This document shows positions 55,706 to 63,134 of a stretch of DNA of 64,000 bases, piece after piece (position 1 is the first letter of the stretch; each line of letters starts with the position of its first letter). The notes beneath the pieces were generated by a model. That model searched no databases. It had not been told where the DNA came from and was given only the letters and a program-made list of their open reading frames with translations. A program made the translations under genes and the position numbers. Origin of the DNA: Streptomyces sp. R28 (lineage in GTDB: Bacteria > Actinomycetota > Actinomycetes > Streptomycetales > Streptomycetaceae); NCBI RefSeq assembly GCF_041052385.1, contig NZ_CP163439.1, positions 9,537,001 to 9,601,000 of the forward strand, read 5' to 3'.

Positions 55706-56842
55706 ATGCCCGTACCGCCCGGATCCGACCCCGTCCGCTTTGCCTACTGGGTGCCGAACGTCAGCGGTGGCCTGGTCACCAGCACCATCGAGCAGCGCAC
55801 CGACTGGGGCTACGACTACAACCGCGAACTGGCCGTCCTCGCCGAGAACAACGGCTTCGACTACGCCCTCAGCCAGGTCCGCTACATGGCCAGCTACGGC
55901 GCCGAGTTCCAGCACGAGTCGACCAGCTTCAGCCTCGCCCTGCTCCTCGCCACCCAGCGCCTGAAGGTCATCGCCGCCGTCCACCCCGGCCTGTGGCACC
56001 CCGGCGTCCTCGCCAAACTCGGCGCCACCGCCGACCACCTGTCGAACGGCCGTTTCGCGGTCAACGTCGTCAGCGGCTGGTTCAAGGGCGAGTTCACCGC
56101 GCTGGGCGAGCCGTGGCTGGAGCACGACGAGCGCTACCGCCGCTCGGAGGAGTTCATCAGCGCCCTGCGCAAGATCTGGACCGAGGACCACACCGAACTC
56201 GCCGGTGACTTCTACCGGTTGCGCGACTTCTCCCTCAAGCCCAAGCCGCTGAACACCGCCGAGCGCCCGCACCCGGAGATCTTCCAGGGCGGCAACTCCA
56301 CCGCCGCCCGCGCCATGGCGGGCCGCGTCTCCGACTGGTACTTCAGCAACGGCAAGGACTTCGACGGCGTCACCGAGCAGATCAACGACGTCCGCGCCGC
56401 CGCCGCCCAAGTGGGCCGCACCGCACCGAAGTTCGGCCTCAACGGCTTCCTCATCGCCCGCGACACCGAGACCGAGGCCCGCGACACGCTCCGCGAGATC
56501 GTCGCCAAGGCCAACACCGACGCCGTCCACGGCTTCCGCGACGCCGTGCAGCAGGCCGGTCCGTCCACCGCCGACGGCAAGGGCATGTGGCAGGACTCCA
56601 GCTTCGAGGACCTCGTCCAGTACAACGACGGCTTCCGCACCGGCCTGATCGGCACGCCCGAGCAGATCGCCGAGCGGATCGTCGCCTACAAGCGGCTCGG
56701 CGTCGACCTCTTCCTCCTCGGCTTCCTGCACTACCTGGAGGAGGTCGAGTACTTCGGCAAGCGGGTGCTGCCCCTGGTACGCGAACTGGAGGCCCAGCAA
56801 GCCGAGTCCGGGTCCGAGCCCGTCGCCGCCGCCCACGCCTGA
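55706..56842 (+). CDS. sfnG: dimethylsulfone monooxygenase-like FMN enzyme
   Basis: A 378-aa luciferase-like monooxygenase close to SfnG: FAYWVPNVSGGLVTSTIEQRTDWGYDYNRELA, GFDYALSQVRYMASYGAEFQHESTSF and HPGLWHPGVLAKLGATADHLSNGRFAVNVVSGWFKGEF. SfnG converts dimethylsulfone with FMNH2 and O2 to methanesulfinate, which other enzymes here could use. AGGAG precedes the ATG. It heads an operon with the sfnC-like pseudogene, FMN reductase and another oxidase gene. Confidence 0.9.
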   Translation: MPVPPGSDPVRFAYWVPNVSGGLVTSTIEQRTDWGYDYNRELAVLAENNGFDYALSQVRYMASYGAEFQHESTSFSLALLLATQRLKVIAAVHPGLWHPGVLAKLGATADHLSNGRFAVNVVSGWFKGEFTALGEPWLEHDERYRRSEEFISALRKIWTEDHTELAGDFYRLRDFSLKPKPLNTAERPHPEIFQGGNSTAARAMAGRVSDWYFSNGKDFDGVTEQINDVRAAAAQVGRTAPKFGLNGFLIARDTETEARDTLREIVAKANTDAVHGFRDAVQQAGPSTADGKGMWQDSSFEDLVQYNDGFRTGLIGTPEQIAERIVAYKRLGVDLFLLGFLHYLEEVEYFGKRVLPLVRELEAQQAESGSEPVAAAHA

Positions 56843-56878
56843 CCGCCACCCGTACCCACAGCCGAGAAGGGGTTCCCC

Positions 56879-57916
56879 ATGAGCACCGCCGCACCGGCCG
56901 ACTGGGAGACCGCCCCCGCCCCCAAGGACGCCGAGGGCTGGCTCGTCCGCGCCGCCGAGGTCGCCGCCGTCCTCGCCACCGACGCCGCCGCCCGCGACCG
57001 CGCCGGGCACCTGGTACGACGGAGGTCAACTCCTCAAGGACGCCGACCTGGTCACCTTGCTCAGCCCCACCGAACACGGCGGCGCAGGCCAGGACTGGCC
57101 TACCGCCTACCGCGTGGACCGCGAGATTACCAAGGCGGACAACTCCATCGGGCAGCTACTCGGCTACCACTACCTTTGACATCCTCCCCCCGCTGGAAGC
57201 GGGAGGATTCCAACCCTGATGGGTTGAGGTTCACGGACGCTCGACCGCCTGAGTGGTGTCGTCCCTCCGGCGTGTCCCGCCGCGACGTCACGAGCCTGGC
57301 ACGACGCTTCGCACCGTCAGGGGTTGTTTCCACCGGCAGCAGGGTCTCCGACGTTGTGGTCCTCAAGGGCGTCCTGGACGGCATCGACCAGGACGAATCC
57401 GCCATCGTGCCCTTCGGCTTCGGGGACCTGACCTTCCACGACGGCTGGGAGATCATCGGCCAGCTTCTGACCGAGTGCGGCGGCGCCACCCTCGACGGCG
57501 TCCGTACGCCGTGGTGGTCGGCGGCCGGTTACGTCGACGAGGTGTTCCAGCCGCGCATCTACAACACCCTCAACGTGCCGACCATCCAGCTCGTCTTCGT
57601 CAACTTCTACCTCGGCATCGCCGCCGGCGCCCTGGAGACCGCCGCCACCTACACCCGGACCAAGTCCCGCGCCTGGCTGCACGGCGGTCACGAGCAGGCC
57701 GTCGACGAGCCGTACGTCATCGACACCTACGGCGACCTCACCGCCAAGCTGTGGGCCGCCGAAGCACTCGCCGACGCCGTGGCCGCCGAGGGCCTGGACC
57801 GCTTCTGGCGCAACGTCCGCACGCACACGCTGCACGACCCCGTCGCCTACAAGCGCCGCGAGATCGGCCGCCACGTCCTCACCGGCGAACTGCCGCAGCC
57901 CACCTGGTACTCCTGA
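56879..57916 (+). pseudogene. decayed SfnC/DszC-like acyl-CoA dehydrogenase relative
   Basis: The start (MSTAAPADWETAPAPKDAEGWLVRAAEVAAVLA) and end (FWRNVRTHTLHDPVAYKRREIGRHVL) are those of a flavin oxidase/monooxygenase of the SfnC/DszC group, normally about 400 aa. After ARDRA the frame shifts near 57005; the true frame (WYDGGQLLKDADLVTLLSPTEHGGAGQDW ... LLGYHYL) stops at 57177. A transposon end follows, then coding resumes at RVSDVVVLKGVLDG, missing the middle. A second in-frame gap joins AEALADAVAAEG directly to LDRFWRN. A chance open frame crosses the whole stretch, but the product cannot fold normally. Confidence 0.85.
57175..57335 (-). mobile_element. remnant of an IS200/IS605-type (tnpB-only) element, 3' end
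   Basis: On the minus strand the end reads GGAATCCTCCCGCTTCC then AGCGGGGGGAGGATGTCA, the hairpin and terminal sequence typical of IS605/IS1341-type right ends, whose tail is also the 3' part of the element's guide RNA. Upstream of it on the same strand is a short Arg-rich tail (PDGAKRRARLVTSRRDTPEG) that could be the last codons of a tnpB. The body of tnpB and the left end are gone. It sits inside the sfnC-like pseudogene. Confidence 0.65.
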
Positions 57917-57927
57917 AAGGTCCTCCC

Positions 57928-58485
57928 ATGGCCACCATCCTCTCCGTCTCCGGCAGCCCCTCCGCCACCTCCCGCACCGCCCGGTTGCTGCGCCACCTGG
58001 ACGACCGGCTCAGGGCCCAGGGCCACGACGTGATCCCCTTCGACGTCCGCGCCCTCCCGCCCGAAGCCCTGCTGCACGCCGACTTCCGGCATACGGCGAT
58101 CATCGAGGTCACCGCCCTGTTCGAGCGCGCGGACGGCATCGTGATCGGCACCCCCGTCTACAAGGCCGCCTACTCCGGCCTGCTGAAGTCGCTGCTCGAC
58201 CTGCTCCCGCAGTACGCGCTCGCGGGCAAGACCGTCCTGCCGCTGGCCACCGGCGGCACCACCGCCCACGTCCTGGCCATCGACTACGCCCTGCGCCCCG
58301 TGCTGAACTCCATGGGCCCCGCCCACATCACGCCGGGCTGGTTCACCCTCGACAAGGACATCACCGTGGGCGGCGACGGCACCCTGACCGTCGCACCGGG
58401 CGCGGCCGAGGCGCTGGCCCAGGTCACCGACCAGTTCTCGCTCGCCCTCGGTGGCCGTACGACCCTGCTGGCGGCCACCGGATGA
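57928..58485 (+). CDS. NAD(P)H-dependent FMN reductase, SsuE/MsuE-like
   Basis: A 185-aa flavodoxin-like reductase: ATILSVSGSPSATSRTARLL (FMN phosphate loop) and GIVIGTPVYKAAYSGLLKSLLDLLPQYALAGKTVLPLATGG, close to SsuE. It supplies FMNH2 to the monooxygenases of the island. GAAAGG precedes the ATG; its stop overlaps the next gene as ATGA. Confidence 0.92.
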   Translation: MATILSVSGSPSATSRTARLLRHLDDRLRAQGHDVIPFDVRALPPEALLHADFRHTAIIEVTALFERADGIVIGTPVYKAAYSGLLKSLLDLLPQYALAGKTVLPLATGGTTAHVLAIDYALRPVLNSMGPAHITPGWFTLDKDITVGGDGTLTVAPGAAEALAQVTDQFSLALGGRTTLLAATG

Positions 58486-59678
58486 GCGCCGCGACCGTGA
58501 TCGCCGACGACGCCGAGGCCCTCGCGGTCGCCGCCGAACTGGCCGCGGAGTTCCGCAAGGACGCCGCCGAACGGGACGCTCGGCGAAGGCTGCCGCACGC
58601 GGAACTGGAGCGGCTGTCCGCCTTCGGGCTGCTCGGGGTGACGGTGCCCGCGGAGTTCGGCGGCGCGGACGTCCGTACGGAGACACTCGCCGAGATCTTC
58701 CGGCTGCTGGCCTCGGCCGACGCCAGCCTGGCCCAGATCCCGCAGAGCCACTTCGTGTACGTGGGCGTGCTGCGCCGGCAGGGGACGCGGGAGCAGCAGG
58801 AGTTCTTCCTCGGCGAGGTGCTGGCGGGCAAGCGGTTCGGCAACGCCCAGTCGGAGGCCGGCACCAGCCATGTGCAGGACATCCGGACGCGGCTCCGGCG
58901 GCGCCCGGACGGGTCGTACGTCCTCGACGGCGTCAAGCACTACTCCACCGGCGCCCTGTTCGCCGACTGGATCCCCGTCCTCGCCCGCGCCGACGACGAC
59001 AACCTGCACGTGGCGTACGTACCCCGGGACGCGCCAGGCCTGACGGTCGTGGACGACTGGGACGGCATGGGACAGCGCACCACCGCCAGCGGAACCGTCC
59101 GCCTGGAGTCGGTACCCGTACCCGCCGACCGCGTGGTGCCGCACCACCTCACCTTCCAGGGACCTCAACTCCACGGTGCCGTCGCCCAGTTGCTGCACGC
59201 CGCCATCGACGCCGGGATCGCCGCCGGAGCACTGGCCGAGGCCGTGGAGTTCGTCCGCACGAAGAGCCGACCCTGGTTCGAGAGCGTCGGCGAAGGACAC
59301 GCGACCGCCGCCGAGGATCCCCTGCTGATCCAGCGGTTCGGTGAACTGGCGATCCGGGTACGGGCCGCCGACGCGCTGCTCGCCACCGCCGCGCGGTCCG
59401 TGGACGTCGCCCGCGCGGACCTGACCGACGACTCGGCCGCCGAGGCCTCGATCGCGGTGGCCGCCGCCAAGGTGACCGCGGCGGAGACTGCCGTGGAGGT
59501 CGGCAGCGCCCTGTTCGAGGTGGCCGGCACCCGCTCGGCGCTCGACTCCCTGGGCCTGCACCGCCATTGGCGCGACGCCCGCACCCACACCCTGCACGAC
59601 CCGGCCCGCTGGAAGGTCCAGCACATCGGCCGTTACGTGCTCAGCGGCACCAAGCCGCCCCGGCACGGCCTGCTGTGA
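58482..59678 (+). CDS. SfnC/DszC-like flavin-dependent monooxygenase/oxidase
   Basis: A 398-aa acyl-CoA-dehydrogenase-fold protein. The N-terminal helical domain, the central beta domain (FGNAQSEAGTSHVQDIRTRLRR, YVLDGVKHYSTGALFADW) and the C-terminal ALDSLGLHRHWRDARTHTLHDPARWK place it with SfnC, DszC and related organosulfur oxidases that use reduced flavin from a partner. Translational coupling to the FMN reductase supports this. It is intact, unlike its paralogue upstream. Confidence 0.85.
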   Translation: MSAATVIADDAEALAVAAELAAEFRKDAAERDARRRLPHAELERLSAFGLLGVTVPAEFGGADVRTETLAEIFRLLASADASLAQIPQSHFVYVGVLRRQGTREQQEFFLGEVLAGKRFGNAQSEAGTSHVQDIRTRLRRRPDGSYVLDGVKHYSTGALFADWIPVLARADDDNLHVAYVPRDAPGLTVVDDWDGMGQRTTASGTVRLESVPVPADRVVPHHLTFQGPQLHGAVAQLLHAAIDAGIAAGALAEAVEFVRTKSRPWFESVGEGHATAAEDPLLIQRFGELAIRVRAADALLATAARSVDVARADLTDDSAAEASIAVAAAKVTAAETAVEVGSALFEVAGTRSALDSLGLHRHWRDARTHTLHDPARWKVQHIGRYVLSGTKPPRHGLL

Positions 59679-59736
59679 CGAACGACCCCGCACACCCCTG
59701 ACCTCCCTGCCCGGCCTTTCTGATCGGAGACCCGAC

Positions 59737-60888
59737 GTGTCCCTCACCTTCCACTGGTTCCTGCCCACCAACGGCGACAGCCGCCACGTCGTCGGCGGCG
59801 GCCACGGCACCCCCGCCACCGCGTCCGGGCGGGACCGGCCGCCGACGGTCGCCTACCTCAGCCAGATCGCCCGCGCCGCCGAGGACCTGGGCTTCGTCGG
59901 CGCGCTCACCCCGACCGGCGCCTGGTGCGAGGACGCGTGGCTGACCACGGCGATGGTCAGCCAGAACACCGAGCGGTTGAAGTTCCTGGTCGCCTTCCGG
60001 CCCGGCTTCGTCTCGCCGACCCTCGCCGCACAGATGGCGTCCACCTTCCAGCGGCAGACCGGCGGACGGCTGCTGCTCAACGTGGTCACGGGCGGGGAGA
60101 GCCACGAGCAGCGCGCCTACGGCGACTTCCTCGACAAGGACGACCGTTACCGCCGTACCGGTGAATTCCTGGAGATCGTACGGCAGTTGTGGGACGGCAA
60201 GACCGTCGATCTCGCCGGTGAACACCTCCGGGTCGAGGACGCGAAGCTGGCCCGCGTGCCCGACCCGGTCCCGGAGGTGTACTTCGGCGGCTCCTCACCC
60301 ATCGCCGGTGAGATCGCCGCCCGGCACGTCGACGTCTACCTCACCTGGGGCGAGCCGCCGGCGGCCGTCGCCGAGAAGATCGCCTGGATCCGGGCGCTGG
60401 CCGAGAAGGAGGGCCGGCGCGTCCGCTTCGGCATCCGTCTGCACGTCATCACCCGGGACACCGGCGAGCAGGCGTGGGCGGAGGCCCGGCGGCTGCTGGA
60501 CGGCTTCGACGCGGAGACGGTACGGGCCGTACAGGCCGGGCTCGCCCGCAGCGAGTCCGAGGGGCAGCAACGGATGCTCGCCCTGCACGGCGGTGGCCGG
60601 GACGGCCTGGAGATCCACCCGAACCTCTGGGCCGGCATCGGGCTGGTCCGGGGTGGCGCGGGCACCGCGCTGGTCGGCAGCCATGACGAGGTCGCCGAGC
60701 GGATCGCCGAGTACCACCGGCTGGGCATCGACGAGTTCGTACTCTCGGGCTACCCGCACCTGGAGGAGGCGTACTGGTTCGGCGAGGGGGTCCTGCCGCG
60801 GCTGGAGGCGCAAGGGCTGTGGAACCACCCGTTCCGTGGCGCGACGGCCGCACAGCCCGTGGCCCAGATCCCCTTCGCGGAGCGGTAA
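59737..60888 (+). CDS. ssuD: FMNH2-dependent alkanesulfonate monooxygenase
   Basis: A 383-aa LLM enzyme with the strong SsuD signature TFHWFLPTNGDSRHVVGGGHG at the start, MVSQNTERLKFLVAFRPGFVSPTLAAQMASTFQRQTGGRLLLNVVTGGE and the C-terminal GYPHLEEAYWFGEGVLPRLE. It cleaves alkanesulfonates to aldehyde and sulfite, completing the pathway begun by SsuABC. A GTG start has GGAG upstream. It is 58 bp after the previous gene and may share its mRNA. Confidence 0.92.
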   Translation: MSLTFHWFLPTNGDSRHVVGGGHGTPATASGRDRPPTVAYLSQIARAAEDLGFVGALTPTGAWCEDAWLTTAMVSQNTERLKFLVAFRPGFVSPTLAAQMASTFQRQTGGRLLLNVVTGGESHEQRAYGDFLDKDDRYRRTGEFLEIVRQLWDGKTVDLAGEHLRVEDAKLARVPDPVPEVYFGGSSPIAGEIAARHVDVYLTWGEPPAAVAEKIAWIRALAEKEGRRVRFGIRLHVITRDTGEQAWAEARRLLDGFDAETVRAVQAGLARSESEGQQRMLALHGGGRDGLEIHPNLWAGIGLVRGGAGTALVGSHDEVAERIAEYHRLGIDEFVLSGYPHLEEAYWFGEGVLPRLEAQGLWNHPFRGATAAQPVAQIPFAER

Positions 60889-60905
60889 TCAGCCAGAGCG
60901 GCAGG

Positions 60906-60972
60906 TATTCCCTAGATTTCCTATCGAATTACTAGGGAAGTGTTGACCCCCCTCGGGTGAGCGAGTGAGGAT
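60906..60972 (+). promoter_or_regulatory. promoter with sulfur-regulator boxes
   Basis: TTCCCTAG (60908-60915) and CTAGGGAA (60932-60939) form an 8-bp inverted repeat with a 16-bp spacer. The left half read in reverse gives ATAGGAAATCTAGGGAAT, very like the box before the ssuA leader. A -35 TTGACC (60943-60948) and GAGGAT (60967-60972, 18-bp spacer) follow directly. Confidence 0.7.
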
Positions 60973-61036
60973 GACGTGGAACGGTCGGCCGGGCAACCCG
61001 GGATCGCGTTCTCTTCTGCCTTGAAGGAAGTCAGCC

Positions 61037-62266
61037 ATGACAAGCGCACCCCCGGCCGACGCGGCGACCGCGGCGCGAGCCGAGCCGGCCGACTGGCTGC
61101 ACATAGCCCGTGAGCTGGCGGACGACCTGGCCACGGACGCGGTCGAGCGCGAACAGGCCGGCAAACCACCCCTCGACGAGGTCGCGCGGCTGCGCGAATC
61201 GGGGCTGCTGACCCTGCTGGTGCCGGCCGCGCACGGGGGAGGGGGCGCGGACTGGCGCACCGCCTACACGGTCGTACGGACCCTGTCCGCGGCCGACGGG
61301 TCCGTCGGTCACCTGCTGGGCAGCCACTACTTCCTGTCCTACTGCGCCCGGTTCTTCGCGGGCCCCGACCGTGCCGCCCGCGTGGAGCGGGCGTTCACCG
61401 CCGGGCAGTGGTACTGGGGAGGCGGCATCGCCTCGCAGGAGCCGCCCCTGATGCTGACGCCGACGGCCAACGGCTATGTGCTGGACGGCCATCAGAGGTA
61501 CGGCTCCGGAGTCGGCGTCGCCGACCGGCTCGTGGTCCGTGCCGCCGTACCCGGCACCGGCGAGCCCCTCGCCGTTCTCGTGGACCCCGCCCACCCGGGC
61601 CTCGTGAACGGCAGTGGCGGCGACACCTTCGGTCAGCGCCTGGCGGCCGCCGGCGGCGTGGGGTTCGACTCCGTGCCGGTCGCGGCCGACGACGTGCTCG
61701 GCTCCCTCTCCGCCGACGAGGGCGCCCTGTCGCCCTTCACCGGCCTTGCCGCGCCGACCGCCCGGCTGGTCTCCGCGCAGTTCTGCATCGGCGTCGCCGA
61801 GGGGCTGCTCGGTGAAGTCCGCGAGCACGGACGGGCGGCGCAGTCCGCCTGGCAGCCGTTCTCCCCCCAGCCCTGGCCGGGCAGCCCGCCGCAGGACCCG
61901 TACGTGCTGACCGCGTACGGCGAACTCGCCGTCGCCGCACGTGCCGCGGCCGCCCTCGCCGACCAGGCGGTGGCCGCCCTGACCCACGGCCTCGCGCGGG
62001 GCGAGGAGCTCGACGACGAGGAGTGCGCGGAGATCGCCGTCCTCGCGAGCGCGGCCGAGGCCGCCGCCGCCCGGGCCGCGCAGGAGATCACCACTCATGC
62101 CATGGACGCCGTCGGTGTGCCCGCCGCCTTCGCGCGGCACGGCCTGGACCGCTTCTGGCGCGACACCCGCACGCACACCCTGCGCGAGCCGGTCGCCCAC
62201 CGATTGCGCGAGGTCGGGGACTACTTCCTCAACGGCGCACATCCCCCGTTCAGCCTTCCCGCCTGA
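61037..62266 (+). CDS. SfnC/DszC-like flavin-dependent monooxygenase/oxidase
   Basis: A 409-aa acyl-CoA-dehydrogenase-fold protein. LLVPAAHGGGGADWRTAYTVVRTLSAADGSVGHLLGSHYFLSYCARFF matches SfnC; the C-terminus (LDRFWRDTRTHTLREPVAHRLREVGDYFL) is the family ending. It stands behind its own promoter with sulfur-type boxes and is followed by the Rrf2 regulator gene. GAAGGAAG precedes the ATG. This is the most SfnC-like intact member here. Confidence 0.87.
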   Translation: MTSAPPADAATAARAEPADWLHIARELADDLATDAVEREQAGKPPLDEVARLRESGLLTLLVPAAHGGGGADWRTAYTVVRTLSAADGSVGHLLGSHYFLSYCARFFAGPDRAARVERAFTAGQWYWGGGIASQEPPLMLTPTANGYVLDGHQRYGSGVGVADRLVVRAAVPGTGEPLAVLVDPAHPGLVNGSGGDTFGQRLAAAGGVGFDSVPVAADDVLGSLSADEGALSPFTGLAAPTARLVSAQFCIGVAEGLLGEVREHGRAAQSAWQPFSPQPWPGSPPQDPYVLTAYGELAVAARAAAALADQAVAALTHGLARGEELDDEECAEIAVLASAAEAAAARAAQEITTHAMDAVGVPAAFARHGLDRFWRDTRTHTLREPVAHRLREVGDYFLNGAHPPFSLPA

Positions 62267-62318
62267 CCGAGGGGCCGGCGGGCGGGGATCGGGCACGGCG
62301 GTGATGGATAATCTCAGT

Positions 62319-62777
62319 ATGCGGATCTCGGCGAGAGCGGACTATGCGGTGCGGGCGGCGTTGGAGTTGGCCGCGGCCGGTGACGACACCTCGCTCAAGG
62401 CCGAAGCGATCGCCGAGGCGCAGGGAATCCCGCACAAGTTCCTGGAGGGCATCCTCGGCGACCTGCGCCGGGGCGGCCTCGTGGTCAGTCAGCGCGGCGG
62501 CAAGGGCGGCTACCGGCTCGCCCGTCCGGCCGACTCCATCCCCATCGCGGACGTGATCCGGGTGGCGGACGGCCCCCTGGTCTCGGTGCGCGGCGTACGC
62601 CCGCCCGACCTCTCCTACATCGGCCCCGCGGAGTCCCTGCTCCCGCTGTGGATCGCCGTACGCGCCAACGTCCGCAAGATCCTCGGCGAGGTCACCCTCG
62701 CCCACGTGGCCGCGGCCAAGCTGCCCGACGACGTCCTGAGCCTCGCGGACGACCCCGAGGCCTGGACGAATCCCTGA
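62319..62777 (+). CDS. Rrf2-family transcriptional regulator
   Basis: A 152-aa winged-HTH protein beginning MRISARADYAVRAALELA, with the HTH in AEAQGIPHKFLEGILGDLRRGGLVVSQRGGKGGYRLARP. The Cys triplet that holds an Fe-S cluster in IscR/NsrR is absent, as in CymR-type sulfur regulators. An ATG at 62304 adds five residues; the chosen ATG lies 7 bases after GATAAT (62307-62312), so the mRNA may be leaderless. It is the natural candidate to bind the TAGGAA/TAGGGAA boxes of this island. Confidence 0.87.
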   Translation: MRISARADYAVRAALELAAAGDDTSLKAEAIAEAQGIPHKFLEGILGDLRRGGLVVSQRGGKGGYRLARPADSIPIADVIRVADGPLVSVRGVRPPDLSYIGPAESLLPLWIAVRANVRKILGEVTLAHVAAAKLPDDVLSLADDPEAWTNP

Positions 62778-62815
62778 CCGGCCCCTGACCGGCGTCTCAC
62801 TGCTCGGCGGCCCTC

Positions 62816-62878
62816 TTGACGCGGCTGGGATGTGGCCCGACACTCCAGTACGGGAATCCTAGTGAATTGGTAGGGAAG
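62816..62878 (+). promoter_or_regulatory. promoter and regulator box before the last leader ORF
   Basis: TTGACG (62816-62821) and GACACT (62839-62844) are 17 bp apart. Just downstream, GAATCCTAGTGAATTGG then TAGGGAAG (62854-62878) carries CCTA-N9-TAGG and shares GAATTxxTAGGGAAG with the box at 60.9 kb. A repressor here would block initiation. Confidence 0.62.
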
Positions 62879-62879
62879 C

Positions 62880-63035
62880 ATGGGCCGCTCCGCGCTGGAC
62901 CTCGGCAGTGACACGGTCCGTGTCGCCGTCCGGCCGCTGCCCCTGCTGACGTCCCGCCGCCACATCGACCTCGTGCGTGTGTGCAGTGCGGCAAGTTGCC
63001 CGCAGGGCGAGGGCGTCACGCCCGCCCGCGCCTGA
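62880..63035 (+). CDS. putative cysteine-sensing leader peptide upstream of a GST-like gene
   Basis: A 51-residue ORF holding TSRRHIDLVRVCSAASC, with two Cys codons in the conserved block and a tail PQGEGVTPARA. It is longer than the other leaders; an internal start near PLPLLTSRRHID is possible but no good codon is seen. A weak GGGAA site precedes the ATG. The GST-like gene starts 99 bases after its stop. Confidence 0.68.
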   Translation: MGRSALDLGSDTVRVAVRPLPLLTSRRHIDLVRVCSAASCPQGEGVTPARA

Positions 63036-63134
63036 ACCACACCCCCCACGCTCATCCACCGCATCCCGGCCGCGCCGAAGCCGGCCGGCGCCCTCGCCGC
63101 CGTATGCCCGTGACCGAGCACCCCAGGGAGACGC

